A stretch of 64,000 nt of DNA from Actinomadura violacea (GCF_017573465.1 NZ_JAGEPF010000007.1:1-64000); one strand, 5' to 3'; numbered from the stretch's first letter, positions 9,184 through 18,444 are shown. The notes: generated from the sequence alone by a model not told the origin. Numbers and translations are program-made.

Positions 9184-9720
9184 TCAGTCGATCATGAACC
9201 AGTTGCCATGCCGGTACGACAGCGTCACACCGCCCAGGTCGTGCTCGGTGAACCTCGCGCTGGAGACCACGGCGCGCGTCGGGATGTCCACGTCTCCATT
9301 GGCCCGCCTCGTCACCCTCGTCTTGTTGATGGTGGCGCTCCGCAATGCACTCAACTGCGAGTCGGAGAACATGCTCCGCATGATGGCGAAGGTAGTCCGG
9401 CATTTCCCGAATCCTTCGGCTTCGGCCTTCTTTGCTGCCGGCCCAGCAATGACGCACACGGTCTTCAGGTCGCCTCGGCTCAGCGCGTGCAGCACGGTCA
9501 CATAACGCGCGATCGCGGCCTCGGTGGTTTTGGGCACCGCGGTCGAAGAGGGCGACGGAGGCGGCGGGCTGGGCGCCGACGGCGTGGAACTTGCGACCGG
9601 CAGGCCGGCTTTCGGGTCGGACGTGGTGTCGGTCTTCCCCCCGTCCTGGCACGCAGACGCTGCGAGGAGGGCAGTTAGGGTCAGCACGCTGGCGCCGAGA
9701 CGTATGGCGGGTTTGCTCAC
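9184..9720 (-). CDS. Lipoprotein of unknown function
   Basis: A 178-residue lipoprotein. The GTG start at 9720 has AAGGA 5-6 bases upstream. The signal peptide ends at LLAASAC, giving Cys-27 as the probable lipidated residue. A Ser/Pro-rich linker (residues 45-65, SAPSPPPPSPSS) is followed by a compact domain of about 110 residues containing YVTVLHALSRGDLKTVCVIA and a second Cys in FGKCRTTFAIM. These two Cys could form a disulphide. The domain resembles small SnoaL/lumazine-like cone folds, but this is only an impression. A longer in-frame extension to 10623 is composition-driven and is rejected. Confidence 0.75.
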   Translation of the reverse strand: MSKPAIRLGASVLTLTALLAASACQDGGKTDTTSDPKAGLPVASSTPSAPSPPPPSPSSTAVPKTTEAAIARYVTVLHALSRGDLKTVCVIAGPAAKKAEAEGFGKCRTTFAIMRSMFSDSQLSALRSATINKTRVTRRANGDVDIPTRAVVSSARFTEHDLGGVTLSYRHGNWFMID

Positions 9721-10351
9721 AACAATCCTTAGCGGCCGGTTTTCGGGCAGACCAAAGGTAGCCGGATTTGCGCGCTGGTATCTAGCTTCCCTCGATTCTT
9801 CTGACCTCGCCTGAGGGGGAACAGGCGGGCGACAGTTGTGCTGCTCACGCAGCATCCTGCCGGGCTGTCGCGCCCGCCGGTCTCGACGAACCCAAGGTGA
9901 AGTTCCTGGGTGCGATGACGTCACAAGAGCCGGGGGCAACTCGGCACGGCTCGAGGCGATCGTGTGGCGGGACGTGGCCTCCACCGAGGGGTCGGGGTGC
10001 TGTTCAGGCATGGTGTCGTTCGTGCCAGAGGGCGTGTAGCGCGAGGCCGCGTCCGGTGGCCTCGATGCTGGCGCCGACCGGCTGCCCCGCCGTCGGGAAG
10101 ATGCATTGCGGTCGTCAGGCCCAGCATGAGGCAGATCGTCGCGGCGATCACGTGTTGGGGGACGAAGACGCCTGGGCCGTTTCCTTCCGGCTGGCGTGGG
10201 TGGCGGTCGCGAGCGGCGTGGTTCCCCGTGGCGTCCTTCCAGGCTGAGGGGCTGGTGACAACACGGTCGCGTCGGCCGGTGTACGGGTTCGAGACGGTTC
10301 AGCGATAACCGCTGATTCGAAGGTATGGCCAGGCCGGGGCTATGGATGTAG
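9721..10351. other. Intergenic, no gene recognised
   Basis: About 630 bases between the lipoprotein start and the HTH fragment. On the minus strand around 10230-10010 there are short stretches that look protein-like (FVPQHVIAATICLMLGL, then after a frame change SIEATGRGLALHALWHE). They are not continuous in one frame, and I cannot assign a family. Confidence 0.4.
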
Positions 10352-10675
10352 GTGTGGAACCGAGTGTTTGCGAACGGCCGGACGGTGTGGATAATTGCCA
10401 TCAACCCGGCTCGGATCCGGACCAGCCAGGACCTTGCCGAGCAGTTGGCTGTGCTGTCCGCTCGGTATCCGCAAGGGGTGCAGTGCTTGGCCGCGGACGC
10501 CGGGTTGGGAACGGGGACGGTCCGGGACCTGATTAAGGGTCGTACAGCGATCCCTCGGGTCGGCACGTTGAAGAACTTCGTGGCGAGTCGGTTCGGGAAC
10601 GTGTGCGGGCCCGGAGGAACCAATGCGCGGCGATCAATGGGATGGCGCCGACGGGGTACCAGGCAACATCAATGA
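10352..10675 (+). pseudogene. HTH (XRE-like) protein fragment
   Basis: A short frame containing INPARIRTSQDLAEQLAVL followed by a helix-turn-helix, LAADAGLGTGTVRDLIKGRT, and TLKNFVASRFG. This is the N-terminal DNA-binding module common in actinomycete regulators and nSTAND proteins. After about 10600 the frame runs into unrelated sequence and overlaps the 3' end of the opposite DUF2809 gene by 143 bases, so the original 3' part appears to be lost. The start is uncertain (GTG about 10352 or 10388). It probably no longer works as a full regulator. Confidence 0.45.
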
Positions 10676-10982
10676 GGTCGAACCGGGCGCCCAGGAGCTG
10701 CCGCGCGAACCAGCTGCGTTGGGAGAGTGCCGCAGGTATGGGGGTGAGCTGGGCGAACTCGATGAACCAGCAGTATGCGATCGTGGCACTGCCAGCGGAC
10801 AGTGGTGAAATCGGCGGCCATATGCAGATCACTATCGTGTAGACGATGGCCGCGGACAAGGCGGCGCCTGAATACTGTTCGATAGGCCCGTCCATCGCGG
10901 CACGGATTGCGTAGGCCGCGCCTGCAAAGCCGGCTGCTGAGACCACCATGAGGAGCCGAATCCAGCGCACTGCGAGCGACAT
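10533..10982 (-). CDS. DUF2809 family small membrane protein
   Basis: A 149-residue integral membrane protein with about four hydrophobic helices. The first is near residues 5-28 (LLMVVSAAGFAGAAYAI), with others near 40-55, 65-80 and 115-130. The motif FIEFAQL and the later LGARFDLIDVAWYPVGA match the family pattern SFxVExSQL...GSxFSWxDLLAYxxG of DUF2809. Function of the family is unknown. ATG 10982 is the only good start, without a clear ribosome-binding site. The last 27 or so residues are hydrophilic and overlap the HTH fragment on the other strand, so the 3' end may have been altered by the same rearrangement. A transposase fragment lies just upstream. Confidence 0.65.
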   Translation of the reverse strand: MSLAVRWIRLLMVVSAAGFAGAAYAIRAAMDGPIEQYSGAALSAAIVYTIVICIWPPISPLSAGSATIAYCWFIEFAQLTPIPAALSQRSWFARQLLGARFDLIDVAWYPVGAIPLIAAHWFLRARTRSRTDSPRSSSTCRPEGSLYDP

Positions 10983-11040
10983 GACGCAATAGTAGGTGAT
11001 AGTGCAGTTGAAAGTGTCCCACGTGGGTTGCGGATAATGC

Positions 11041-11276
11041 GGGATCGTGTCGTCAGATCTTGCGTTGCGTCTGGTGCCGGATGAGTTGTGGGAGCTTCCC
11101 GAGCCGCTGATACCGGCGTTCCGAGCGCGGAGGCAAGGGCGGCGGTGAGTGATCGGGCGGTGTTCACCGCGGTCGTGTACGTGCTGACCAGCGGATGCAC
11201 CTGGCGGCAGTTGTCCGGCGAGTTCGGTGTCACCCGGTGGACGGCGCATCGCCGGTTCGCTGCCTGGACCGGAGTC
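11041..11276 (+). pseudogene. IS5-family transposase 5' fragment, frameshifted
   Basis: The plus strand reads LALRLVPDELWELPEPLIPA, then a stop (TGA at 11146) and, in the next frame, VSDRAVFTAVVYVLTSGCTWRQ and RWTAHRRFAAWT. This is the typical N-terminal part of an IS5/IS4-type DDE transposase with the loss of one base in between. It stops abruptly at about 11276, beside the stop of the lipoprotein on the other strand. None of the catalytic D-D-E residues remain. Confidence 0.75.
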
Positions 11277-11282
11277 ATCGGT

Positions 11283-12368
11283 TCACTTGGCTGCGATCTG
11301 GAGAATGGAGTCGGCTCCTTCCCGTCCGCCGGCGTTCCCCGCCATGACCAGGCTGCCCGGCCGGGATGCGGCTATGTTCCAGGGCAGGTCGCAGGGCAGA
11401 TTCATGGCGTCCACCGGGTGCGAGGGCATCCGGCATCCACTTCTGTTCCCGTTGAGGTGGCGTGCGACGACCATTGCCGTTCCCGCGTGGACGTGGACGA
11501 CGTAGTTCGCGCGGTCGTCGCCGGTGAGGATGTACAGCCCGTCCGCGCCATCGCCCGCCATCGTGTAGGCGGGCATCGAGGTGAGGACGCCTGCGATCCC
11601 CGCGGACCGTGCCGGAGCGGCGAGTCGTCCTACGGTGCCGTCCGCTCGGATCGTCATCACATCGCTGATGCGGGGTGAGGGCGCAGCCGGCCTGTTCTTC
11701 GGTGCGTCGTAGTAGGCGGTGAGATACACCGTCCCCTTGGCGTCCATGGCTGTTTCGACCAGCCGCGGATTCGTGGCGGCCCGGTACGGTCGGCGGAGTT
11801 GGTAGAGACGGGTGAGCCGTTCTTTCGCGAGTGCCCAGACGACGTCGCCGTCCCCGATGACCAGCGAGCCGTCCGGCCGTACGCCGAGCGGAAGCGGGAC
11901 GCCGCGAAAATGGTGGGCGGCCGCGTTCGCGGTCCGGGGAACGGCCCGAGTCGGCGTGCGGGACCTGCCCGTCGCACCGGCCAGAACCGAGACTTTGACG
12001 GTCCCCTCCTGGTCGACGGTGACCTTCTTCAGGACGGTGCCGCTTCCGAAGGCGAGCGAACCGTCAGGGAGGACCGCCAAGCCGCCATAGGTCTGCCCCA
12101 CCTGGTCCTCGTAGAGGACGGTCTGTACCCTACGGTCGGGCGTCACCCGCACCAAGTACTGGTCCAGCCCGTACACGCTGCCGTCGCGTCCGGCGGCAAT
12201 GGTCCCGGTGAAGTCGCCGAAGGCCCGTTCCGCCAGTGAACCCTGCCCGGGATTCAGGAGCACGGCCGCCTGCCCGGGTGCGGGCGGCTTCCATCTGCCG
12301 CCGCCCTGGTGACAGCCGGACGTTCCGATCAGAACCGCGACGAGGACCATCACCATCCGCCTGCGCAC
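11283..12368 (-). CDS. Lipoprotein with beta-propeller (NHL-like) domain
   Basis: A 361-residue exported lipoprotein. The signal peptide MRRRMVMVLVAVLIGTSGC has a good lipobox (GTSGC, Cys-19). The rest shows repeated short units of the type DGSVYGLD, DGSLAFGSG, DGSLVIGDGDVVWAL, DGTVGRLA and DGLYILTGDD. This Asp-Gly repeat pattern is typical of NHL/SMP-30 style propellers. Two Cys near the C-terminus (GCRMPSHPVDAMNLPC) may pair. The GTG start at 12368 is the longest; ATG 12356 is equally possible. It is probably anchored outside the membrane. The ligand is unknown. Confidence 0.75.
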   Translation of the reverse strand: MRRRMVMVLVAVLIGTSGCHQGGGRWKPPAPGQAAVLLNPGQGSLAERAFGDFTGTIAAGRDGSVYGLDQYLVRVTPDRRVQTVLYEDQVGQTYGGLAVLPDGSLAFGSGTVLKKVTVDQEGTVKVSVLAGATGRSRTPTRAVPRTANAAAHHFRGVPLPLGVRPDGSLVIGDGDVVWALAKERLTRLYQLRRPYRAATNPRLVETAMDAKGTVYLTAYYDAPKNRPAAPSPRISDVMTIRADGTVGRLAAPARSAGIAGVLTSMPAYTMAGDGADGLYILTGDDRANYVVHVHAGTAMVVARHLNGNRSGCRMPSHPVDAMNLPCDLPWNIAASRPGSLVMAGNAGGREGADSILQIAAK

Positions 12369-12555
12369 TGCACAAGTCTGTCACTTCGAACATCTAAGGA
12401 GGCAATGCCTGCGCGGAATTCTCATCGGCTGTGAACATGCTGCCTTCCTTGCGCGGGCGTTGCTCTCCGCGACTGCGGAACCGCGAAGAGCGTGGATCTG
12501 TCCGGGGGATCAGGGCCGTTAGTACGATGACGGAGCAGGGGCGGTCTGGGATTAG

Positions 12556-12750
12556 GCGAAGGACGTGTGCTGGGTCCCGCTCGTCGCGGTCGGCCTCGCC
12601 GAATCCCTCTGGACGATCGACCAGGACATCCCATCCGCGGCGTTCGAGGAAGCCCCGCTGCCGCCCCTTGACCGCAAGCCCCGTAAATCGGCAACAGCCG
12701 CCGCTGAGCGGGGGAGGGGGGCCTGCCCGCGCTGGTGGGGATAACCCCCG
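12556..12750 (+). other. Unrecognised short coding remnant
   Basis: Within the 440-base gap before the beta-lactamase-like gene, one plus frame reads DVCWVPLVAVGLAESLWTID followed by QDIPSAAFEEAPLPPLDRKP and ends at TAA. It looks protein-like (possible GTG start at 12562) but has no ribosome-binding site and no family that I recognise. The rest of 12369-12810 shows nothing. Confidence 0.25.
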
Positions 12751-12810
12751 GAGCGATCTTGGAGCGTGCCTGATCGCGGGCCCTTAGAGGTCGGAAATAG
12801 CGTTTCAGAC

Positions 12811-13992
12811 ATGACTTTGACTCTGCGCGGGCGCCTGGCTGTGGCGTTCGGTGTCGCTGCGCTGCTCGCCTGTGATGTGGTCCCGGCCGCTGCCCGGCTT
12901 GGCGGTCCCTCCGCTGCGGAGCGGTTGCGGCAGGACGCCGAGGCGATCCGCGCTCTCGGGGTCAGCGGGGTGCAGGCCCGCATGGTCGGTCCTGACGGTC
13001 GGCAGTGGGTCGCCACCAGCGGTACCGCCGACCTGGACACCGGCCGCCTGGTCTCGTCCAACGGCTACTTCCGCATGGCCAGCACGTACAAGACGCTGGT
13101 GGCCACGGTGGTTCTCCAACTGGAGGCCGAGGGCAGGCTGTCGCTGGACGACACCGTCGGCCACTGGCTGCCCGGAGTCGTGCACGGCAACGGCAACGAC
13201 GGCAGCCGGACCACTCTTCGCCATCTGCTCCAGCACACCAGCGGGATCCGCGACGACCTGCCCGGGTACACCACGCCGGAGGAGTACTACCAGCAGCGCC
13301 ACGACATCTACAGCCCCGAGCAGCTGATCGAACGCGCCATGGCCCACAAGCCGGACTTCCCGCCCGGCAAGGGCTGGGCGTACTCGAACACCGGCTACAT
13401 CCTGCTCGATATGATCATCCAGAAGGTCACCGGCCGGCCCGCCCACCGGGAGATCGAAGATCGGATCCTGCGCCCGCTCGGCCTCCACCAAACCCGGTGG
13501 GGTGGCACCTCACCTACCCTGCCCTGGCCGCATGCCCGGGCCTATCAGCTGTTCGGTCCGGGTACCCCGGTGGACGTCACCGAACAGATACCGGTGGACT
13601 ACCAGAACCTTTCGTGGGTCACGACCACGCGGGACCAGAATCGCTTCTTCCGCGCGCTGCTCGCGGGCCGGGTGCTGCCGGCGCGGCAGCTGGCCGAGAT
13701 GAAGCGGACCGTCCCCGTGAGCGCGGAGGTCCAGCAGCTGTGGCCCGGCGGCCGCTACGGCCTCGGCCTGGTTGAACGCCCCCTGACCTGCGGAGGCACC
13801 TACTGGAGTCACGAGGGTGGGGACGGAGGGTACATCACCCTCAACGGCGTCACAGAGGACGGCAGGCGCAGCGCCGTGGTCTCCATGTCCGAGGCGCGCG
13901 GCGACACCTTCGAGCACATCAAGGAGCAGGAGGAAGCGGCCAGCGTCCTGATCGACCACGCACTGTGCGCCGGAGTCCCCGGCACCCCATGA
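12811..13992 (+). CDS. Secreted serine beta-lactamase/D-Ala-D-Ala carboxypeptidase-like hydrolase
   Basis: A 393-residue class C-type serine hydrolase (Beta-lactamase family PF00144). The signal peptide is MTLTLRGRLAVAFGVAALLA, cleaved after PAAA or nearby. The nucleophile motif S-T-Y-K (MASTYKTL) lies near residue 91, the second motif Y-S-N (GWAYSNTGYI) near 190, and the H-E-G motif (WSHEGGDGGY) near residue 333, replacing KTG as in many DD-peptidases and esterases of this family. HLLQHTSGIRDDLPGY is the usual family block. ATG 12811 is chosen for the signal peptide; the in-frame ATG-like start at 12766 would bury it. It probably acts on peptidoglycan peptides or small esters outside the cell. 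Confidence 0.88.
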   Translation: MTLTLRGRLAVAFGVAALLACDVVPAAARLGGPSAAERLRQDAEAIRALGVSGVQARMVGPDGRQWVATSGTADLDTGRLVSSNGYFRMASTYKTLVATVVLQLEAEGRLSLDDTVGHWLPGVVHGNGNDGSRTTLRHLLQHTSGIRDDLPGYTTPEEYYQQRHDIYSPEQLIERAMAHKPDFPPGKGWAYSNTGYILLDMIIQKVTGRPAHREIEDRILRPLGLHQTRWGGTSPTLPWPHARAYQLFGPGTPVDVTEQIPVDYQNLSWVTTTRDQNRFFRALLAGRVLPARQLAEMKRTVPVSAEVQQLWPGGRYGLGLVERPLTCGGTYWSHEGGDGGYITLNGVTEDGRRSAVVSMSEARGDTFEHIKEQEEAASVLIDHALCAGVPGTP

Positions 13993-14685
13993 AGTGAGAC
14001 GCCGCCACGCCGGCCTCAGACGCCGTGCCGACGCTCACCACTTGGCTCGCGGCCGGCACCCGGTAGCTCGCCTGGCCCCAGATCGTGGTCAGCGGTCAGA
14101 TGTGCAGAACCATCGGCGCAACCGCGTGCGGGAAATCGCACGGTGCGGATTGGACGGGGAAAAAGCCCTCCCGGGCTGCCGCGCCCTTGACTTGTCAATG
14201 ACCCAGGCTCTGCGGCGGGCCGTTGCTGGCGGTGCACCCGGGCCCCCGGACGCGGAAACCGCTTCGTCGAGCCCGAGCACTGGCGCGGGCTGCCCGACGG
14301 ACACACCCGCGTCACCACCCACCGGTCACGCCCCAGCCGACCCGGGCGACCAGATGGCGGCCCGACGACGGCGCCACCAGCGGCCATGAGCATTGGCAGC
14401 GTGACACCGTGCCCGCTAGCGCGCTCGGCCAGCCGTCTCTTCTCGTCGGTCGTGAGTCGACGGTAACGCCAGCACCCGGACCTGCCTCCACTGTCTCCGG
14501 ATTGGCTGCCAACGGCAGCGGCGGACGGGGGCAACTCGGACAGGCGGTCGGTCCGCCTCGTGGGCCTCCGCCCGCAGGGCATCCTGCCGAGTGAAGGCAC
14601 GTTTCGCATTTTGAGACGTTCTTTCTCGTTATGTGGATCAGCGTTACGATCCTGCGAGTCGGTCTCCGGTGGAGGAGGTGGGGTC
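13993..14685. other. Gene-poor stretch with a possible MobC-like remnant
   Basis: About 690 bases with no secure gene. On the minus strand near 14480-14370 one frame reads RYRRLTTDEKRRLAERASGH followed by GVTLPMLMAAG. This resembles the N-terminal part of small plasmid-mobilisation (MobC-like) ribbon-helix-helix proteins of actinomycetes. The flanking sequence in that frame is low-complexity Arg/Pro, so at most a fragment remains. Confidence 0.3.
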
Positions 14686-15057
14686 ATGGTCGAGGCTGCG
14701 GCGCTTCCGCTTCCGTGGCAAGTCGGGTTTCAGGCGGGTGGCAACGAGAGCATCGCCGACACGCTCAAGGCCGGCATCGGCGGTTCGACGGGCATGCGAC
14801 CGCACGAATTGCTGGAGGCCTCCCTTGCCACGTGCATGACCATCTCGGCGCGGATGGCGCTGGCCGACCTCGGCATAACCGAGGCGGAAGTAGGTGTACG
14901 AGTGCACCTGGAACGCGAGGAGTCGGAGACCCGGTTCTGCTACGAACTCCTTCTCGCTCCGGAGCTTGAGGCCCACCGGCCCATGCTCGTAGAGCGCATC
15001 ACGGGCTCGCCTGTGCGCTCCACACTGAGCAAGTCGTTGGTCTTCGAAGCGCTCTGA
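14686..15057 (+). CDS. OsmC/Ohr family protein
   Basis: A 123-residue cytosolic protein of the OsmC family. GMRPHELLEASLATCMTISA (about residues 36-55) contains the reactive Cys, and SPVRSTLSKSLVF near the C-terminus corresponds to the usual CPVHxTL segment, but here the second Cys is replaced by Ser. The classic peroxidatic/resolving Cys pair is therefore incomplete. It may be a non-peroxidase OsmC-like protein. ATG 14686 follows an excellent GGAGGAGG ribosome-binding site. It stands alone, convergent with the AraC regulator gene. Confidence 0.85.
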   Translation: MVEAAALPLPWQVGFQAGGNESIADTLKAGIGGSTGMRPHELLEASLATCMTISARMALADLGITEAEVGVRVHLEREESETRFCYELLLAPELEAHRPMLVERITGSPVRSTLSKSLVFEAL

Positions 15058-15203
15058 CTGCGCCCGGTCCAAGTGACGTTGCCGTTGGCGATGACTTCGC
15101 AGAGTCGTTCGGCGTAGCGGCAAAATCAGGTATCTTGCCCGGCTCTTCTCGGGCTTTGAAGCTCGCTGCCGCGCTCAGCTCACCTCGCCGGCAGCAGTGG
15201 CAT

Positions 15204-16253
15204 TCACATTTTTGCGGACGATGGGGCTGGCGGTAGAACCGGCTCAAGGCGGGATGGTGGTTCGTGCAGGCGCTGTGGTGGGCAAGGGGCGGTTGGCTGA
15301 TGCTGTACCTGTATCGGCTTGGCTTGTGTCGGGGGTTGAGCGCGTGCCTGATGGCGGTAGTGCAGGGGTGAGGCTCCCACCTCCCGTTTGAACGCGGTGC
15401 TGAAGGCGCTCTCGGAGGCGTAACCGAGCTCGGCGGCCAGCGATCCGATGCGGACGTCGCCGTCTCGCAGAGCACGCTGCGCCAGCAGCATTCGCCACTG
15501 GTTGAGATAGGTAAGCGGCGGTTGGCCTGCCACGGTCCGGAAGCGTTCAGCGAAGGATGTCCGTGACATCGCCGCGGCGTGTGCCAGTTCCTGCAGGCGC
15601 CAGGGCTTCCCGGGCTCGGTGTGCATGAGGTGCACGGCCGGACGCAACCGTTCGTCGGTCAGGAGCCGTAGCCATCCCGGAGGCAGTTCGGCCTGGTGGA
15701 CGTAGGTGCGCAACACATCGAGCAGCAGGAGTTGGCCGTGCTGCCGGATCGCGAACCCCGCACCGATCCGGTGCCCGGTCACTTCGTTGAAAAGCCGGTC
15801 GAGACCGCCGCGCAGGTCGGCCGCCGCGGCAGGGGAGGCGGAGGCTTGGACGTGCCCCATAGCCGGAAGCGCCTCTTGTAGCAGTGCCCGGCCGATCGGG
15901 TTGAGATCGACGGCGATGCCGATGACGACGTCGTCGCTGTTGGGATCGGCGCCGGAGAGCCGGGCGAAGTTCTCTTGCGGCCGGATCTCCTGGCGCGGCC
16001 CGTCGCCGTCGCCGCCCTGCTGTTCGAGCCATGTCCGGCCGTTCAGGATGGCGACGTCGCCCGGCTCCAGTTCGATCGGCCCGGCCACGCCGTCGGCGGT
16101 CAGCCGGGCGCGTCCGTACACCATCGCGATGAGCTTCAGCGGGTCCTGGATGGGAGCGCGCGCCAGCCAAGGGCCCCGTGCCGCGAAGCCGCCAGAGACC
16201 AGGCCGCGGATCTCGACGAGATCGAACACCTCAGAAAGCTGATCACCGACCAT
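15204..16253 (-). CDS. AraC-family transcriptional regulator
   Basis: A 349-residue regulator. Residues 1-180 form a cupin-type sensor domain (ELEPGDVAILNGRTWLEQ), and the C-terminal AraC domain carries two helix-turn-helix units: LQELAHAAAMSRTSFAERF and IGSLAAELGYASESAFSTAF, followed by KREVGASPLHYR. The N-terminal half matches AraC-type regulators with a cupin_6-like ligand domain. A Pro/Gln-rich tail of about 45 residues follows the DNA-binding domain, which is unusual. ATG 16253 is a plausible start; ATG 16270 is an alternative. It is divergent from an SDR gene 73 bases away and is likely to regulate it. Confidence 0.88.
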   Translation of the reverse strand: MVGDQLSEVFDLVEIRGLVSGGFAARGPWLARAPIQDPLKLIAMVYGRARLTADGVAGPIELEPGDVAILNGRTWLEQQGGDGDGPRQEIRPQENFARLSGADPNSDDVVIGIAVDLNPIGRALLQEALPAMGHVQASASPAAAADLRGGLDRLFNEVTGHRIGAGFAIRQHGQLLLLDVLRTYVHQAELPPGWLRLLTDERLRPAVHLMHTEPGKPWRLQELAHAAAMSRTSFAERFRTVAGQPPLTYLNQWRMLLAQRALRDGDVRIGSLAAELGYASESAFSTAFKREVGASPLHYRHQARAQPPTQAKPIQVQHQPTAPCPPQRLHEPPSRLEPVLPPAPSSAKM

Positions 16254-16326
16254 GGCCGTACTTTTGCGCATGAAATGCGCACGGTCAATTATTCCGAGTA
16301 CGGCCCGGCGGCGGGAGGGTGGTGGC

Positions 16327-17328
16327 ATGACGCACAAGCAGCATCCTCTCGGGTCCGGCTTCACCGCGGCCTCGACCGCCGATGAGGTTCTCGCCGGCAT
16401 CGATCTTTCCGGCAAGAACGCCGTCGTCACCGGCGGCCACGTCGGGCTCGGTCTGGAGGCCACACGCGCGCTGGTCAAGGCGGGCGCCTCGGTCACCGTC
16501 GCCTCGCGCGACCCCGGACGTGCGGCGGCGGCGCTGGGGGAGACCCAAGGCATTGAGATCGGCCGGCTCGACCTGGTGGACCCGTCCTCGATCGACGCCT
16601 TCGTAGGTCGCTACCTCGGCTCCGGCCGTCCGCTCCACATCCTGCTGAACAACGCCGGCGTCATGGCTCCCGCCGAGCTGACCCTGGACGCGCGCGGCTA
16701 CGAGATACAGTTCGCGACCAACCATCTGGGCCACTTCCAGCTGACTTCGGGCCTGCTACCCGCACTGCGCGCGGCGGGTGGTGCCCGCGTGGTCAACACG
16801 ACGTCCGGTGCGACCCGTATCTCCGGCATCCGATGGGACGATCCGCACTTCGCCACCGGCTATGACGGCCACCTCGCCTACGCCCAGTCCAAGACCGCCA
16901 ACGTGCTCTTCGCCGTCGAGCTGGACCGCCGGTGGTCCCACGACGGGATCCGCGGCTACGCAGCGCACCCGGGCATCATCGTCGGCACGAACCTGGGCGG
17001 CTCGATGCCCGCGGACCAGGTGCGGGCCATGAACCTGGCGATGGGCCTGGTCGACGAGTCCGGCCGGCCGATCATCGACCCCGAGAGCGGGAAGAAGACG
17101 CCCCAGCAGGGTGCCGCCACCATCGTGTTCGGGGCCACCAGTCCGCTGCTCGCCGACACTGGCGGCGTCTACCTCAAGGACAACGACATCTCGCCACTGG
17201 ACGACGCCGCCGATCCCACCGCCCAAGGCGCCGACCTGATCCGCTCCCAGAACGTCGTCCCGCACTCGATCGACCCCCAGTCCGCCCAGCGCCTATGGAC
17301 GATGACCGAGCAGCTCATCAAAACGTGA
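16327..17328 (+). CDS. Short-chain dehydrogenase/reductase
   Basis: A 333-residue NAD(P)-dependent oxidoreductase. The cofactor motif TGGHVGLGLEATRAL lies at residues 36-50, the NNAG motif (ILLNNAGVMAP) near 112, and the active-site Tyr-Lys pair in YAQSKTANV near 187, with the catalytic Ser in NTTSGATRIS. The length and the C-terminal part resemble the retinol dehydrogenase/WW-domain oxidoreductase-like subgroup. ATG 16327 has a GGGAGGGTGG purine stretch just upstream. The divergent AraC gene suggests inducible expression. The substrate is unknown. Confidence 0.92.
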   Translation: MTHKQHPLGSGFTAASTADEVLAGIDLSGKNAVVTGGHVGLGLEATRALVKAGASVTVASRDPGRAAAALGETQGIEIGRLDLVDPSSIDAFVGRYLGSGRPLHILLNNAGVMAPAELTLDARGYEIQFATNHLGHFQLTSGLLPALRAAGGARVVNTTSGATRISGIRWDDPHFATGYDGHLAYAQSKTANVLFAVELDRRWSHDGIRGYAAHPGIIVGTNLGGSMPADQVRAMNLAMGLVDESGRPIIDPESGKKTPQQGAATIVFGATSPLLADTGGVYLKDNDISPLDDAADPTAQGADLIRSQNVVPHSIDPQSAQRLWTMTEQLIKT

Positions 17329-17427
17329 CCCCTTACCCAGGGTCCTGATGAACCCCAGCAGCCAACCGCAGCCGCCGCAATTCCTGTCCAATCTTCCGCA
17401 ACTGCTCACCCCGGTCGTTGCGGTGGC

Positions 17428-17685
17428 CGCAACAAGTACTACAAGTTCACCGTCATCGACGACTGCACGCGGCTGCGGCTGCTGCGCATCTACCCGACCT
17501 TCAACCAGAAGACCTCGGTCTAGTTCCTGGACTACGTGCTGTCGAGGCTGCCGTTTGAGGTCGAGGTGATCCAGACCGACAACGGGGCGGCGTCCAGTCG
17601 GAGTTCCACTGGCACGTGCTGGACAAGGGCATTGCCCACACCTACATCAAGCTGCGAACACCGTGGCTGAACGGCAAGGTCGAGC
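17428..17685 (+). pseudogene. rve-type (IS481/IS3-like) transposase fragment
   Basis: The plus strand encodes an integrase-core fragment: NKYYKFTVIDDCTRLRLLRI, a stop codon (TAG at 17521) in place of a codon, FLDYVLSRLPFEVEVIQTDN, then after a frame change LDKGIAHTYIKLRTPWLNGK. The first two catalytic Asp (VIDD, QTDN) are visible. The third region stops at about 17685, where the alignment to the family ends. One nonsense mutation, one frameshift and truncation at both ends make it inactive. Confidence 0.85.
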
Positions 17686-17925
17686 AGGTCGGGGCCGTAC
17701 TGGGCGATCAGGGGCGGGCCGAGCTCGACCCAGGTCATGCGCCGCAGTGCTCGACCTCGCCGCCGTCCCCGACGGCATCTGGGGAGTCGGCGCCCAAGGG
17801 GCCCGGCGGGCTTCAACGGCTGACCCCACCAAGGCAGTGCGGGCGTTCGCGGTGGCCGCCAGCTCCAGGCCGCACGGGCTGCAGCCGGGTTCGGCGGTCC
17901 TCCGCTCGCCGCTACACTCCCCGCC

Positions 17926-18444
17926 ATGAGCGGGCCGCGAAAGTCCTGGTGGCGGCGGGCGACCGCCGCCAAGGCGCCGATGTCCGGGCCCCAGAAGGCT
18001 TTGGCCTGGATGGGCCTCATCATCGCAATGTTGGCGTTCGGGGCGATGGGGCTCGGTGGGGCGATTGGTGGAGCGGTCGCCTGGCAGCGCATCCCGAACG
18101 AGACGGCCACAGCGGCGGGGGTCGTGACCCAGGCCGGACACTGCGGCGGCAAGAGCAGCACAGACGGAAGAGCCACTTTCTCCGTTGCAGGCAGTACGTA
18201 CACCGCCCGTGTCGCCTGCGATGCGCGGATCGGGATCCATGTTCAGGTCAAATACGATCCCGCCGATCCGGCTCACAACAACGACAGCCATGGTCGAGCC
18301 ACTGTTCTGTTCGTGATGGCGGCCATCGGCTTCGTTGCCCTAATGGGCTCGATAGCGGCCGCCGTTGGGGTGCACCGGACGCCAACGCAGCGGCCCAGCC
18401 CTCGCAGGAATGCTCCCGGCAGACCACTGCATCGCTCGCCGTAG
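17926..18444 (+). CDS. DUF3592-like two-helix membrane protein
   Basis: A 172-residue membrane protein. Two transmembrane helices, WMGLIIAMLAFGAMGLGGAI (residues 28-47) and VLFVMAAIGFVALMGSIAAA (about 127-146), flank a small extracytoplasmic domain. That domain has the DUF3592 pattern: A-G-V-V-T at its start, SVAGSTYTARV in the middle and VQVKYDPADP near the end. Two Cys (HCGGK and VACDA) could pair. The C-terminal tail is basic. ATG 17926 has no clear ribosome-binding site. Function of the family is unknown. Confidence 0.7.
   Translation: MSGPRKSWWRRATAAKAPMSGPQKALAWMGLIIAMLAFGAMGLGGAIGGAVAWQRIPNETATAAGVVTQAGHCGGKSSTDGRATFSVAGSTYTARVACDARIGIHVQVKYDPADPAHNNDSHGRATVLFVMAAIGFVALMGSIAAAVGVHRTPTQRPSPRRNAPGRPLHRSP

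Noticed and set aside
9184..10623. 479-residue version of the lipoprotein gene
   Set aside because: A GTG with a ribosome-binding site and signal peptide lies at 9720; the upstream part is low-complexity.
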